Of a DNA stretch of 64,000 nt, positions 14,139-23,842 are shown piece by piece. The stretch's first letter is position 1, and every line of letters starts with the position of its first letter. The stretch is taken from positions 1,604,451-1,668,450 of the forward strand of contig LN890280.1 in assembly GCA_900065925.1 (NCBI GenBank), read 5' to 3'. The DNA is from Nitrosotalea devaniterrae (GTDB taxonomy: Archaea > Thermoproteota > Nitrososphaeria > Nitrososphaerales > Nitrosopumilaceae). The notes under the pieces are model-generated. The model ran no database searches and was not told the DNA's origin. It saw nothing but the letters and a program-made list of their open reading frames with translations. The position numbers and the translations under genes are program-made.

Positions 14139-14774
14139 ATGAAATATGTATTACTACTCATATTGCTTGTGTTGAATATGCCTCTGGTTCTAGCCCAGAC
14201 TGATCAAAACATGTCAAGCAACTGCTCCTCTGAGATTAATAGTACTGAGAAATATATTGAATCATCAATAAATCAATCTAAGGCAATATTGTTAGTTACA
14301 AATTCTAATGCCTATAAATCACATGCAACTAATTATTATCCTACTTTTAATTACCTCTATTACAAATGGAATACAAATGGTTGCAATGTAACACTAAGTA
14401 GTGTGAATCTTCTTTTCGATTTCATGATAAAATCAAATTCTGCTTCATGTGGTGCAAAACATGTTGTTTTTGTAGAAAGCTCCGATCTCAATTCAATTTT
14501 GGATGTGATAGATGCAGGAACAACATCACCAGCATATTGTCCTCTCATACCATCTAATTCAGATAACCATAATACCACATCTAACTCCCATGATAAAACA
14601 AATATTATTTTGTCTCCACTGAAACAATTTAAATCAAATATTTTGCCAAAAGATGTCCAATGTAAACAAGGATTTATGTTAGTATTGAAAAATGAGGACA
14701 ATTCACCTGCATGTGTAAAACCAGATACGTCAAAAATACTTGTTGAACGTGGTTGGGCTAAACTAGTACAATAA
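14139..14774 (+). CDS. Secreted protein with a free-standing copy of the peptidase propeptide domain
   Basis: 211 residues. Residues 1-19 are a signal peptide. Residues 25-110 align to the propeptide-like region of the preceding G1 peptidase: 'SSNCSSEI' with 'SSECSQKI', 30 residues from 'AI' to 'WN' with no gap and Y/W kept, then 'CNVTLSSVN' with 'CDVSLSEVN'. Residues 160-211 ('SPLKQFKSNILPKDVQCKQG', 'ACVKPDTSKILVERGW') are a C-terminal module I associate with thaumarchaeal secreted proteins. No catalytic domain is present. Adjacent position suggests co-expression and a role as inhibitor or folding helper of the peptidase; that role is inference. Confidence 0.68.
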   Translation: MKYVLLLILLVLNMPLVLAQTDQNMSSNCSSEINSTEKYIESSINQSKAILLVTNSNAYKSHATNYYPTFNYLYYKWNTNGCNVTLSSVNLLFDFMIKSNSASCGAKHVVFVESSDLNSILDVIDAGTTSPAYCPLIPSNSDNHNTTSNSHDKTNIILSPLKQFKSNILPKDVQCKQGFMLVLKNEDNSPACVKPDTSKILVERGWAKLVQ

Positions 14775-14826
14775 TCAAGTATGAATCTCCACTCTGCATG
14801 CAGAGTAAAAATCCCACCTCCCGCAC

Positions 14827-15015
14827 CTATTGAACTATACAAAGCTGCATTTCTTTATGATTACGAAAATGAATACTGCAAAAATTATTTGAGCATTCAT
14901 AGCAATGCCAGTCACCTATAGTAGAACACACTTTACAAATTTTTACAGGATTGTTATGATCATAACTATTTCCTCTATTATGTGATCTGTGAGAACTTTT
15001 TTGTTTATCCATCAT
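14827..15015 (-). CDS. Small zinc-finger protein
   Basis: 62 residues. After a basic, His/Ser/Asn-rich start, residues 27-59 hold 'CKVCSTIGDWHCYECSNNFC' then 'SIHFRNHKEMQLC': C-x2-C, C-x2-C, C-x2-H-x3-H spacing, like treble-clef/B-box zinc fingers. Two ATGs in tandem (15,013-15,015 and 15,010-15,012) follow GAGGAAGA, a possible ribosome-binding site. Function unknown; it is at the border between the accessory island and the core genes. Confidence 0.55.
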   Translation of the reverse strand: MMDKQKSSHRSHNRGNSYDHNNPVKICKVCSTIGDWHCYECSNNFCSIHFRNHKEMQLCIVQ

Positions 15016-15171
15016 TCTTCCTCATTTAAGTTAAAATTTGAAAAACTTCTATCTCCCATTCAACAACACATTACAGAATTACAATATCTAGTTGGACTAG
15101 CATTCTTACAATACGTCATATTCCAAAAGGCTATTTAAGTATTAATAAGTGCAGTATGTCTAACAATTAGT

Positions 15172-16026
15172 ATGGATAAGACAATTGTAGAACTGGTTGT
15201 AGTTGGAAACGACCATGAAGGTGTAGTGGCAGGTTTTACAAATTTCATTTTTCAAAATAATGGAAACATAGAGAAAATTAACCAGAATGTCGTAAAGGGA
15301 CTTTTTGGAATGTATTTGGAAGCATCTTTTGCAAAGAAACTTGATGTGAATAAATTCAATAAAGAAGCAGAGAAATTAGCAAAAAATCTCAAGATGGAAG
15401 TCAATATTCACTATGAAGTATCAAAAAGAAAGAAGGTAGCAGTACTTGTAACAAAAGAACCACATTGTCTTGAAGCAATACTAGATGCAAGAAAAAAAGG
15501 TAAGATCAAAGGAGAGATTGTAGTGTTAATAGGCACAGAAAATACATTATCATCTTTGGCAAAAAAAGCAAATATTCCATTTGTTTTGGTAGATGAAAAA
15601 GATCAATTAAAAGCAGAAGAAAAAATAATTTCAGTCATAAAAAAATTCAATGTTGATCTAATAGTACTTGCAAGATACATGCGCATACTTTCTCCCAACT
15701 TTGTTTGGAGATATCCCAATAGAGTTATCAATATACATCCATCACTCCTACCTGCATTTCCTGGCGCTTTTGCTTATGTTCAAGCATATGAACGAGGTGC
15801 AAAAATTGTTGGTTGTACTGCACATTATGTAACTGAGGATCTAGATCAAGGTCCCATAATTTTCCAAGATGCTTTTGCCATAGATGAAAATGAGACTCTA
15901 GAATCTTTGAAAAAGAAAGGACAGAGGTTAGAGGCCAGTACACTATTAGAAGCTGTAAAAATGCATCTTGATGGAAGACTAGAGGTGTATTGGGGAAAGG
16001 TACATGTCAAACCCAAGAGATCTTAG
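15172..16026 (+). CDS. purU: Formyltetrahydrofolate deformylase (PurU)
   Basis: 284 residues, the usual length. An N-terminal ACT domain (1-85, 'VVGNDHEGVVAGFTNFIFQNNGNIEKINQNV') senses ligand; the formyltransferase-fold catalytic domain follows, with 'VLARYMRILSPNFVWRYPNRVINIHPSLLPAFPG' in pieces that include the catalytic N-x-H of 'NIHPSLLP', and 'GCTAHYVTEDLDQGPIIFQ' with the catalytic Asp. It hydrolyses 10-formyl-tetrahydro-folate (or the archaeal pterin analogue) to formate and the free cofactor. A TATA-like 'TATTTAAGTATT' lies at 15,132-15,143. The next gene starts directly after its stop codon. Confidence 0.88.
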   Translation: MDKTIVELVVVGNDHEGVVAGFTNFIFQNNGNIEKINQNVVKGLFGMYLEASFAKKLDVNKFNKEAEKLAKNLKMEVNIHYEVSKRKKVAVLVTKEPHCLEAILDARKKGKIKGEIVVLIGTENTLSSLAKKANIPFVLVDEKDQLKAEEKIISVIKKFNVDLIVLARYMRILSPNFVWRYPNRVINIHPSLLPAFPGAFAYVQAYERGAKIVGCTAHYVTEDLDQGPIIFQDAFAIDENETLESLKKKGQRLEASTLLEAVKMHLDGRLEVYWGKVHVKPKRS

Positions 16027-16737
16027 ATGATAGTAAGAGATCTTGTAAATACAGATATTCTCAAACTAACAAAGAGAAGATCAGTAGCATTAATTCCAGT
16101 GGGTTCAATTGAACAACACGGTCCTCATCTTCCCGTATCCACTGATTCGGACATAGTCTCATACATAGCAAAACAGGTTTCAGACAAGAATGGATTTTTA
16201 TTATTACCTACACTTCAATATGGGATTTCTTTTGAACATCATCCATTTTTTAATTTAAGTATATCAAATGCTACTTTAGAAAAAATTCTGATTGAGTTGT
16301 GCATTTCACTATCAAAAAATCATATTGATAGAGTTATCATCCTTAATGGACATCATGGAAATCTAGATGCACTAAAAGAACTACCAGCCAAGGTTTCCAA
16401 GAAGGGCATCAAACAACATATCTTTGTCTATTCGTATTGGCATTTCATGAAGAGGGAATTTGATCATGCAGGATTTGTTGAAACATCAATCATGTTAGCA
16501 ATATCAGACAAGGTTCAGATGAACAAGGCTGAAAAAGGACTGATATCGGACAGTTTGTCTAAGAGTGAATTGACTCGATTAAGCAAGAAGGCAAATAAGT
16601 CGTTTATTTCAGTAACAAAGAACGGTGTCTGGGGAGATCCAACTAGAGCTACACAGAAGAACGGCAAGGTAATTTTGAATGAAATAATCTCAAATTTGGT
16701 AAAAGAGAGTCAAACTTGCCTTACTGGAATAGGTTGA
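16027..16737 (+). CDS. Creatininase-family hydrolase, possibly ArfB-type formamide hydrolase
   Basis: 236 residues. Metal-binding motifs of the creatininase fold are present: 'GSIEQHGPHLPVSTDSD' (Glu, His, Asp ligands) and 'IILNGHHGNLDAL' (second His). In archaea this family includes ArfB, which removes formate from the product of GTP cyclohydrolase III-type enzymes in riboflavin and F420 synthesis; that is a likely but unproven role here. ATG follows the purU stop with no gap, so the two share a transcript; linkage with another formate-releasing enzyme is suggestive. Confidence 0.75.
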   Translation: MIVRDLVNTDILKLTKRRSVALIPVGSIEQHGPHLPVSTDSDIVSYIAKQVSDKNGFLLLPTLQYGISFEHHPFFNLSISNATLEKILIELCISLSKNHIDRVIILNGHHGNLDALKELPAKVSKKGIKQHIFVYSYWHFMKREFDHAGFVETSIMLAISDKVQMNKAEKGLISDSLSKSELTRLSKKANKSFISVTKNGVWGDPTRATQKNGKVILNEIISNLVKESQTCLTGIG

Positions 16738-16797
16738 AAGTTTCACCAATGAAATTTTAATATATACCCTCCATAGAGTGGGTAATAAGTGAAATAA

Positions 16798-17028
16798 ATG
16801 TCAGTAGATATGGCAGTAAAAGTACTTGATGAAAGCCTAAACAAGGTTGTACTTATCAAGCTGAAAGGCGGCAAAGTGATAAGGGGTAACCTTCATGGTT
16901 TTGACCAACACATGAACCTGCTACTTGAATCTTCAGAAGAAATTCCTTCGGAAGGAGAGACAAAAAGCCTTGGAACCATAGTTGTCAGAGGAGACAACGT
17001 AGTTATCATATCTCCTCCACCAAAGTGA
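16798..17028 (+). CDS. Sm-like (LSm/SmAP) RNA-binding protein
   Basis: 76 residues with Sm1 ('[29 protein letters not shown]', Gly and Asn kept) and Sm2 ('[16 protein letters not shown]') motifs. It should form a heptameric ring that binds U-rich RNA. A TATA element 'TTTAATATATA' lies about 35 bases before the ATG. It is followed seven bases later by the L37e gene, a pairing widespread in archaea. Confidence 0.93.
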   Translation: MSVDMAVKVLDESLNKVVLIKLKGGKVIRGNLHGFDQHMNLLLESSEEIPSEGETKSLGTIVVRGDNVVIISPPPK

Positions 17029-17035
17029 GTGTATT

Positions 17036-17203
17036 ATGACTAAAGGTACCACCTCAATGGGAGGCTATACAAGAAAACACGTACACATTAGATGTAGAAG
17101 ATGTGGAAAGAATGCTTATCACATAAGACACAAACGATGTGCTAGCTGTGGTTTTCCTGAGGCAAAAATAAGAAAGTACACCTGGATCAAATGGTATACC
17201 TAA
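17036..17203 (+). CDS. rpl37e: 50S ribosomal protein L37e
   Basis: 55 residues from ATG 17,036 to TAA 17,203: '[20 protein letters not shown]', '[20 protein letters not shown]', '[15 protein letters not shown]'. The two C-x2-C pairs (C-R-R-C and C-A-S-C) make the zinc ribbon of L37e, and the size and basic charge fit. It is too short for routine calling but clear. The next gene starts at the base after its stop. Confidence 0.93.
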   Translation: MTKGTTSMGGYTRKHVHIRCRRCGKNAYHIRHKRCASCGFPEAKIRKYTWIKWYT

Positions 17204-18142
17204 ATGGAAGAAATAGCGCTAGTTTTTAGCTCTCTTGCAGGCGCATGCACCGCGGTTGCATTAGACAAAGTTCCAAAAATAAAACGCAATAAACAAACTC
17301 CAACCATTAATTCTGCAATCGCAAATCAATTACATTCACTAAGAATGGAAAAGGAAGTATTATCAAAAACTATTACAAGACTCCATCAACAAGAGTCAGA
17401 CGTTACAAGAATCCAAAAAGACAAGCTCTTGCTTCGTTATCAACATCAACTTGGAACAGTCATCACTAAGATTGAAAAACTTGAGGTTGCAAGCAAGTAT
17501 CCAGATCTAGGTCCAGTTGGAGATAGTTTGATTTCACTAATGGATAATAGGTTATCACAGTTAGATCAAAGATTACATGAGATTTCTTCAAAGATTACAG
17601 TAAACACAATCACTCAATCCAAACAATCAGAAAGACCGGTTGAAACAATATTAGAAAATCCACAGGTCAAGAAGATAGAACCAAAGATAGAGAGTCAAAG
17701 AGAAAAGATCCAAGAGGAGAAAATAGTCAAACCAGAACAAACAGAATGGCTACCTCAGATAGAGATTCCAACATATGAAAAACATAGAACGGTGGAGCTA
17801 AGTACCCTAACAGAGATCACAAACAAGATCCCGCAGTTCCCGGCTGAATTCATCAGACCCACTCACATTGAACCACAAATTCAACCAAAAATCATAGAAC
17901 CACCAATTGTTGAAGAACCAATACTAGTACCTCAAGATTTCACGCAAAACATAACAAAAGAAATCGTACCAGAATTACCAAAACCAGAACTTGTACAAGA
18001 ACCAGAAAGAAAGATTCAGCTTCCTACAGCAATCAAGATACCTGAAGAAGAAAAATTAGAAGATGATGACAAGGATTTGGATAAAATAAAAAGCGAAATA
18101 ATGAAGGCATTATCAAAACTAGAACAAGTAGAGGTAGAATAA
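17204..18142 (+). CDS. Conserved-looking coiled-coil and Pro/Glu-rich protein
   Basis: 312 residues. A short hydrophobic N-terminus ('ALVFSSLAGACTAVAL') is followed by a coiled coil at about 45-150 with regular heptads, then a long stretch of repeated Pro-Glu-Ile/Lys segments ('EPQIQPKIIEPPIVEEPILV'), and an acidic helical tail ('DDDKDLDKIKSEIMKALSKLEQ'). I know of no function. It lies in a tight run between L37e and rpiA, with the rpiA start directly after its stop, so it is probably expressed with translation-related genes. Confidence 0.65.
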   Translation: MEEIALVFSSLAGACTAVALDKVPKIKRNKQTPTINSAIANQLHSLRMEKEVLSKTITRLHQQESDVTRIQKDKLLLRYQHQLGTVITKIEKLEVASKYPDLGPVGDSLISLMDNRLSQLDQRLHEISSKITVNTITQSKQSERPVETILENPQVKKIEPKIESQREKIQEEKIVKPEQTEWLPQIEIPTYEKHRTVELSTLTEITNKIPQFPAEFIRPTHIEPQIQPKIIEPPIVEEPILVPQDFTQNITKEIVPELPKPELVQEPERKIQLPTAIKIPEEEKLEDDDKDLDKIKSEIMKALSKLEQVEVE

Positions 18143-18817
18143 TTGACAGTAGATGATGCCATTGAGGCATTATCACCACAGGCATTAAAGATGGTCAAAA
18201 ACAATTTCATCATAGGCCTTGGGAGTGGGAGAGCTGCAACATCCATAGTCAAGTTATTATCATCACATATCAAAAAGAACAAATTTTCTGTTAGAGCAAT
18301 ACCAACATCCTTGCAGATCAAAATGGAAGCTGAGAAAGGAGGAATTCCAATAATAGAGGCAGACCAGATCAATCATGTTGATCTAGTCTTTGACGGGGCA
18401 GATCAAATAGATACAAAAGGAAATATGATAAAAGGTGGAGGGGGAGCTCTCTTACGAGAAAAAATTCTGATAAGCATTGCAAATAAAGTTGTAATAATTG
18501 CCGATGAGTCAAAATTTGTCAAGAAACTTGATCGAAGTGTTCCTGTAGAAGTTCATCCATTTGCAAGAAATACAGCTGATATACAAATAAGAAAACACGG
18601 TGGGAAACCACACATTAGACTGCTAGAACGTGGTTATCCATTTGTAACTGAGAATGGAAATATCATATTGGATTGTGAATTTGGTCAGATACAAAATCCT
18701 AAAGAACTTGCAGCAAAGATAATAGAGATTCCAGGTGTAATAGAAGTAGGGATATTTCCAAAACCAGATATTATTTACAAGGCAAAAAAAAGCGGCAAAT
18801 ATGAAATCATACGATAA
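18143..18817 (+). CDS. rpiA: Ribose-5-phosphate isomerase A
   Basis: 224 residues, TTG start right after the previous stop. Diagnostic motifs: 'GLGSGRA' (phosphate-binding, 25-31), 'DLVFDGADQID' and 'MIKGGGGALLREKI' (active-site Asp and Lys), and 'VEVHPFA' (Glu). It interconverts ribose-5-phosphate and ribulose-5-phosphate, supplying ribose for nucleotides and histidine. Confidence 0.93.
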   Translation: MTVDDAIEALSPQALKMVKNNFIIGLGSGRAATSIVKLLSSHIKKNKFSVRAIPTSLQIKMEAEKGGIPIIEADQINHVDLVFDGADQIDTKGNMIKGGGGALLREKILISIANKVVIIADESKFVKKLDRSVPVEVHPFARNTADIQIRKHGGKPHIRLLERGYPFVTENGNIILDCEFGQIQNPKELAAKIIEIPGVIEVGIFPKPDIIYKAKKSGKYEIIR

Positions 18818-18837
18818 CACCAGGATGTGAATACACT

Positions 18838-19746
18838 ATGAAATGTGATCGTTGCAAAAACATGGTTGTTTATTCTAGAAAATATTCTGGAGAGAATCTT
18901 TGTTCCATGTGCTTTTCGAGTTCAATTGTAAACAAGACTACAAGAACGATTTCAAAGTATAACATGATAAAATCAGGCGATGTAGTAGGAGTTGCAGTAT
19001 CAGGGGGGAAAGATTCGTTGTCTTTATTACAAGTATTAAAAAAAATTTCTTTGGAGCATAACTTTACACTAAAAGCTATCACAGTTGATGAGGGAATTCC
19101 AGGATATAGAGATGAGGCACTTAAAATTGTGGAAGATTTTTGTAAAAAAATAGATGTAGAACACAAAGTGTATCCATATAGTTCTCTTTTCGGTACAACT
19201 TTAGAACAAACATTAGAAATTAGAGGTAATGAAAAAGTTTCATCTTGTTCAATATGTGGGATATTAAGAAGAAGAGCAATTGATTTTGGTGCAATCGATC
19301 TCAAAGTTGATGTAATAGCAACAGGTCATAACCTGGATGACATGTTACAGACTTTTATCATAAACCTCATTTCAGGAGATACAAAAAAAATTGGTTGGAT
19401 GGATCCTGATACTTCTGAAAATAAAACTCGAAAGATAAAGCCATTTTGTGAGATTTATGAAAATGAGATTGTTTTCTATGCATTTACAAATGAGATTCCA
19501 TTTCAATCAGAAGAATGTCCTCACATGAATGAGGGAATCCGAACTGAAATTCGTAATTTTCTAAATTCGTTAGAAAAAACACATAGTGGTATTAAAAATA
19601 ATATGTACAAGTCGATTCTAAAGATCTCCACCATACTCAAGGATTCTAACAATTCAGAATGGAGAACTTGTTCAAAATGTGGAACTGAGTGCACTGGAGA
19701 GATATGTTCTGTATGCAATACATTGACTAGTTTTCGATTAAACTAA
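18838..19746 (+). CDS. tRNA 2-thiolation protein, Ncs6/TtuA (TtcA-like) family
   Basis: 302 residues. N-terminal zinc knuckle 'CDRCKNM...NLCSMC' (3-25), PP-loop ATP-pyrophosphatase motif 'SGGKDS' (55-60), 'CSICGILRRR' (cysteines 137 and 140 that with a third Cys hold an Fe-S cluster or act in catalysis), and a C-terminal zinc ribbon 'CSKCGTECTGEICSVC'. This is the layout of archaeal NcsA/TtuA enzymes that adenylate a tRNA uridine and insert sulphur, with a ubiquitin-like sulphur carrier. The ubiquitin-like/E1 fusion at 33,622 could feed such a pathway. Confidence 0.87.
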   Translation: MKCDRCKNMVVYSRKYSGENLCSMCFSSSIVNKTTRTISKYNMIKSGDVVGVAVSGGKDSLSLLQVLKKISLEHNFTLKAITVDEGIPGYRDEALKIVEDFCKKIDVEHKVYPYSSLFGTTLEQTLEIRGNEKVSSCSICGILRRRAIDFGAIDLKVDVIATGHNLDDMLQTFIINLISGDTKKIGWMDPDTSENKTRKIKPFCEIYENEIVFYAFTNEIPFQSEECPHMNEGIRTEIRNFLNSLEKTHSGIKNNMYKSILKISTILKDSNNSEWRTCSKCGTECTGEICSVCNTLTSFRLN

Positions 19747-19785
19747 CCCTAATGCACATAAAGAACTTGTAATTACAATAAATTT

Positions 19786-20102
19786 GGTAGTAGGTAGGGT
19801 TGGGGCGCTAGCCGTGCCCTGTCTCTGAAACCGGCTATATGCAGAGACCAGTAACTGCTGGATAAATCTCTAGATAGACGGTACTCGCTTGACTTGCGGA
19901 TATGAAATCACGCCGAAGCGGGTGGATACAGGACTGAAGTTGTCCGAAGGGATAACTCTCAAGTTCTAACTGCCGAAAGGGATGAGGTCCGGGAGGGAGC
20001 AATCCTAAGGTAGAGCATCCACGCTGCTTCGTCTACGTGGCGGATCTTGCTTGACTTGAGATGAGACCGCTTGTCTAGACTGGAACTAGCGGATCTACTA
20101 CC
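19786..20102 (+). ncRNA. Signal recognition particle (7S) RNA
   Basis: GGTAGTAG at 19,786-19,793 pairs with CTACTACC at 20,095-20,102, closing the molecule at about 317 bases, normal for archaeal 7S RNA. The helix 8 signature 'GGTCCGGGAGGGAGCA' followed by 'ATCCTAAGGTAGAGCATCC' is present near 19,988-20,025, and GC-rich complementary segments fill the rest. The stretch has no coding frame and much higher GC than its surroundings. RNase P RNA was considered, but its conserved regions are absent. Confidence 0.87.
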
Positions 20103-20131
20103 TTAATATTCTTAAATCAGACCAGGATAGC

Positions 20132-20461
20132 ATGGAAGGATTAATCTCAGGAAAGAAGAGAACCTATGATGAATTCAGATCAAGCATACCATCTAGCGTA
20201 GTAACATTATTTGATGAACTTCGTAGTTATTGCTTTACACTTGGAAAAAATGTGATTGAAGATGTCCGTATGCATAGAGTAGTATTTGCAAAGTCAATTA
20301 CATTTAGAAGTTTTGCAGACATTGAGCCTCAACGAGACTTTGTCATAATAAAGATCAAAAGAGATAGAAAAGAACCAGAAAAAGAAATACAAATAAAATC
20401 AAATGACAATCTTGATGAGATCAAAAAACTTCTTTTGGATGCATATACTAGCATACATTAA
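20132..20461 (+). CDS. Conserved-looking hypothetical protein (DUF5655-like pattern)
   Basis: 109 residues. 'FDELRSYCFTLGKNVIEDVRMHRVVFAKSITFRSFADIEPQRDFVIIKIK' resembles DUF5655, a small alpha-beta domain often found near nucleases and in archaeal proteins of unknown role. No catalytic signature. It converges with acyP, overlapping it by four bases. The family reading is tentative. Confidence 0.6.
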   Translation: MEGLISGKKRTYDEFRSSIPSSVVTLFDELRSYCFTLGKNVIEDVRMHRVVFAKSITFRSFADIEPQRDFVIIKIKRDRKEPEKEIQIKSNDNLDEIKKLLLDAYTSIH

Positions 20462-20736
20462 TAGCGAATCTCAAAATCAGAAAATTCTCCAACATAAGGT
20501 TCCTCAGTAATCTTTAATTCTTTTACAACCGCACCAGCAGAACCAAAACGAGCCCATTCGATTACTGCATCTACGTTTGAATCATTTCCTTCCAGAATAG
20601 ATTCTACACCATCATCTGGAAGATTTCGAACCCATCCCAAAACATTATTTTTTTCAGCTGTCTCCATCATCCCCTGACGAAAGTAAACACCTTGTACTCT
20701 ACCCTTTATCAAAAGATGAGCTCTCTTTGAATTCAT
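20458..20736 (-). CDS. acyP: Acylphosphatase
   Basis: 92 residues, the standard size. 'HLLIKGRVQGVYFRQGMMETAEKNNVLGWVRNLPDDGVESILEG' carries the catalytic Arg in 'GVYFRQ' and Asn in 'GWVRNLPDG'-type loop. It hydrolyses carboxyl-phosphate bonds such as those of acyl phosphates. Confidence 0.93.
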   Translation of the reverse strand: MNSKRAHLLIKGRVQGVYFRQGMMETAEKNNVLGWVRNLPDDGVESILEGNDSNVDAVIEWARFGSAGAVVKELKITEEPYVGEFSDFEIRY

Positions 20737-20775
20737 GGTTATGTTTATTTTTTGAAACTAATTAGTCTTGAGAGA

Positions 20776-21507
20776 TTATTCTCGCTCTTTCATTCTGGAT
20801 CGGCCAGTCTTTCTAGCTGCGATACTTCCAACTTTACGTCCAGGTGGAGCATTACGTGATACGGTAGAGCTTCTTCCAACATGCTGATGTCTTCCACCAC
20901 CATGAGGGTGAACATATACAGCTTGAGCAACACCTCTGACTATTGGATACTTGTGTCCCTTTGATCGCTTTCTTCTCCATGCTGGTCCAGCTCGCATAAA
21001 TGGTCTATCACCAACACCGCCTCCAGCAAGAACTCCTATCATGGCACGGTTTTGTGGATTAAGGGTGGTAAATTTGCCAGATGGCAATTTTATTGTTACA
21101 CCTTCAGAACTATGTGAAAATACTGTTGCATATGTTCCAGCAGATTTTACTATTGCTCCTCCATCACCAAAGTGCTTTTCGACATTACATACTATAGTAC
21201 CATCAGGAATATTTTGAACACTGATTACGTTACCTGGAGAAATATTAGATTTTAGACCAAATTGAAATTTAGAACCAATTTTAGTACCTAGAACAGATGG
21301 CACAAAAGACAATAAACCAGTTTCAAATCTAACTTTAGCAAGTGGAGCATCTCTTCCAGTCTCATGAACAATATCTACCACTTTAGCCTCATGTTGTTCT
21401 GCCAATGGGAATCTAGGGTATTTAGCTGGAAGTAACTTTCCAGTAGAAGCAGCACGGAACTGCATTCCTCCTCTACCTCGTCTTCTTACTAGTGGTCGCT
21501 TACCCAA
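20776..21507 (-). CDS. rpl2: 50S ribosomal protein L2
   Basis: 243 residues. Family features are clear: 'RRRGRGGMQFRAAS' start, 'GVGDRPFMRAGPAWRR', 'VRGVAQAVYVHPHGGGRHQHVGRSSTVSRNAPPG' with the conserved histidine of the peptidyl-transferase region. It binds 23S rRNA and helps subunit joining. It stands apart from a ribosomal operon and is divergent from cdc48. Confidence 0.95.
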   Translation of the reverse strand: MGKRPLVRRRGRGGMQFRAASTGKLLPAKYPRFPLAEQHEAKVVDIVHETGRDAPLAKVRFETGLLSFVPSVLGTKIGSKFQFGLKSNISPGNVISVQNIPDGTIVCNVEKHFGDGGAIVKSAGTYATVFSHSSEGVTIKLPSGKFTTLNPQNRAMIGVLAGGGVGDRPFMRAGPAWRRKRSKGHKYPIVRGVAQAVYVHPHGGGRHQHVGRSSTVSRNAPPGRKVGSIAARKTGRSRMKERE

Positions 21508-21608
21508 GGTAGCGATTTTGGTTTATCTTGTAAATTTTAATCTTCTGATCCTCAAATCTGGATCAAAGACGACAAAGGTATAAAAATTAGTTTGAGGGTG
21601 CTAAAACT

Positions 21609-23810
21609 GTGAGCCAGAACACACTCTCCCTTAAGGTACTTGAGGCTTATACTCGCGATGTGGGAAGAGGAGTGGCACGTATTGATTATGATTCCATGGA
21701 CTCACTTGGTGCGTCTACAGGAGATGTTATTGAAATCAAAGGAAAAAGAAGAACAGTAGCCAAGTGTTTACCACTTTATCCGTCTGATGAAGGAAAAGGG
21801 ATTATCAGAGTAGATGGTTTAGTTCGAAATAACGCAGGTATTGCAATTGGTGATACTGTTGCTGTCAGAAAGATCAAAGCAGTAGCTGCTGAAAAAGTGG
21901 TTGTTGCCCCATTAGAAGCAATACCTCCAATTGATGAGAGATACCTTGCAGATGCCTTAGAAAGTGTTCCATTGATAAAAGGAGACAATGTAATGGTGCC
22001 ATATTTTGGTGGAAGACTAACTTTTCAAGTCATAGGAGTCACACCTGCAGCTGATGCAGTACTTGTGACACAAAAGACAGTGTTTCACATTGCAGAAAAG
22101 GGAGAGACTCTTCGTGGTGTACCACAGGTAACTTATGAAGACATTGGAGGGTTAACTGATGAGATTAAGAAAGTTCGTGAAATGATAGAACTTCCTCTAA
22201 GACACCCAGAAATTTTTGAAAAACTTGGAATTGAAGCTCCAAAAGGAGTATTATTGTACGGACCACCGGGAACTGGAAAAACATTGTTAGCAAAAGCTGT
22301 TGCAAACGAGAGTAACGCACATTTCATTAGCATATCAGGACCCGAAATAATGAGCAAATTTTACGGTGAAAGTGAAGCTAGACTAAGAGAAATTTTCAAG
22401 GAGGCAAAAGAGAAATCTCCATCCATCATATTTATTGACGAAATTGACTCGATAGCTCCAAAAAGAGAAGAGGTTACAGGAGAGGTAGAAAGAAGAGTAG
22501 TTTCCCAATTACTTTCTCTAATGGACGGTCTTGAAGCCAGAGGAAAAGTAATTGTAATAGCTGCAACCAATAGACCAAACGCAATTGATCCAGCACTTAG
22601 AAGACCTGGTAGATTTGATAGAGAAATCGAGATCAAAGTACCTGACAAGAAGGGCAGAAAAGATATTTTACTAATACATACAAGAAACATGCCACTTAGT
22701 GACGATGTCAATGCAGACAAAATTGCCTCAATCAGCCATGGCTATGTTGGAGCAGATTTAGAATACCTATGTAAAGAAGCTGCAATGAAATGTCTTAGAA
22801 GACTACTTCCAGAATTGAATCTAGAAGATGAAAAGCTTCCACCAGAGACACTTGACAAGTTAGTAGTAAATGGAGATGATTTCCAGAATGCAATTAGAGA
22901 AGTAACACCATCAGGAATGCGTGAAGTATTCATTGAAAATCCAGATGTAAGCTGGGATGAAGTTGGAGGACTTGAAAGTGTCAAGCGTGAGCTACAAGAA
23001 GCTGTAGAATGGCCAATGAAATATCCTACTCTATACTCAAAGTTAGGACACAGAATGCCAAGAGGAATATTGTTACACGGTCCAAGTGGAACTGGAAAAA
23101 CTCTAATGGCAAAAGCCGTTGCAACTGAAAGTGAAGCGAATTTTATTTCTGTAAGAGGACCAGAATTGCTATCAAAATGGGTAGGTGAATCAGAGCGCGG
23201 AATAAGAGAAATATTCAGACGAGCAAGACAAGCATCACCGTGTGTAATATTTTTTGATGAGATTGATTCTATTGCTCCAATACGTGGAGTGGGGGGAGAG
23301 ACTGCAGTGACAGAGAGAGTAGTAAGTCAGCTTTTAACTGAATTAGATGGAATAGAAAGTTTGCATGGAGTTGTGGTACTAGCTGCAACAAACAGAGCTG
23401 ATATGATAGATACAGCTTTGCTAAGACCTGGCAGATTTGACAAGATAATACTTGTTCCATTACCAGACAAAGAAGGAAGAAAGAAGATTTTGGAGATAAA
23501 TACAAAGGAGATTCCGGTGATAAGAGAATCCATGGTAAATAGCATAAAGAATCCAGATTATGTAGACATTGACAAGATTGCAGAGGCAACTGATGGAATG
23601 AGTGGTGCAGACGTAGCATCAATAGCAAATACTGCAGTATCACTTGTAATACACGAATTTCTTGACAAGTATCCTGATCAAAAAGAAGCTGAAAAACAGG
23701 CTACAGAGGCAAAGGTCACTATGAGGCATTTTGAAGAGGCGGTAAGAAAAGTAAAGACACAGAAGGAATTAAAGATAGGCGAAAAAGTCGCAGTTCCATA
23801 CTATAGGTAA
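21609..23810 (+). CDS. Cdc48/VCP-type AAA ATPase
   Basis: 733 residues, the normal size. Start GTG 21,609. The N-domain (1-185) has the double-psi barrel opening '[21 protein letters not shown]'. D1 has Walker A 'GPPGTGKT' and Walker B '[15 protein letters not shown]'; D2 has 'GPSGTGKT' and '[15 protein letters not shown]'; arginine fingers follow in 'RRPGRFDRE' and 'LRPGRFDK'. It unfolds substrates and, in archaea, feeds the proteasome. The C-terminus ends in '...VPYYR', an HbYX-like tail region for proteasome docking. Confidence 0.95.
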   Translation: MSQNTLSLKVLEAYTRDVGRGVARIDYDSMDSLGASTGDVIEIKGKRRTVAKCLPLYPSDEGKGIIRVDGLVRNNAGIAIGDTVAVRKIKAVAAEKVVVAPLEAIPPIDERYLADALESVPLIKGDNVMVPYFGGRLTFQVIGVTPAADAVLVTQKTVFHIAEKGETLRGVPQVTYEDIGGLTDEIKKVREMIELPLRHPEIFEKLGIEAPKGVLLYGPPGTGKTLLAKAVANESNAHFISISGPEIMSKFYGESEARLREIFKEAKEKSPSIIFIDEIDSIAPKREEVTGEVERRVVSQLLSLMDGLEARGKVIVIAATNRPNAIDPALRRPGRFDREIEIKVPDKKGRKDILLIHTRNMPLSDDVNADKIASISHGYVGADLEYLCKEAAMKCLRRLLPELNLEDEKLPPETLDKLVVNGDDFQNAIREVTPSGMREVFIENPDVSWDEVGGLESVKRELQEAVEWPMKYPTLYSKLGHRMPRGILLHGPSGTGKTLMAKAVATESEANFISVRGPELLSKWVGESERGIREIFRRARQASPCVIFFDEIDSIAPIRGVGGETAVTERVVSQLLTELDGIESLHGVVVLAATNRADMIDTALLRPGRFDKIILVPLPDKEGRKKILEINTKEIPVIRESMVNSIKNPDYVDIDKIAEATDGMSGADVASIANTAVSLVIHEFLDKYPDQKEAEKQATEAKVTMRHFEEAVRKVKTQKELKIGEKVAVPYYR

Positions 23811-23842
23811 TTTTAATAAAATAACTTTTCTACTCCTAGTAA

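Noticed and set aside
14360-14842. Minus-strand open frame of 160 codons opposite the propeptide-like gene
   Set aside because: The plus-strand frame has a signal peptide and clear homology to its neighbour; the opposite frame has none.
19786-20102. RNase P RNA as identity of the structured RNA
   Set aside because: The helix 8 motif and the closing pairing fit SRP RNA, and RNase P conserved regions are absent.
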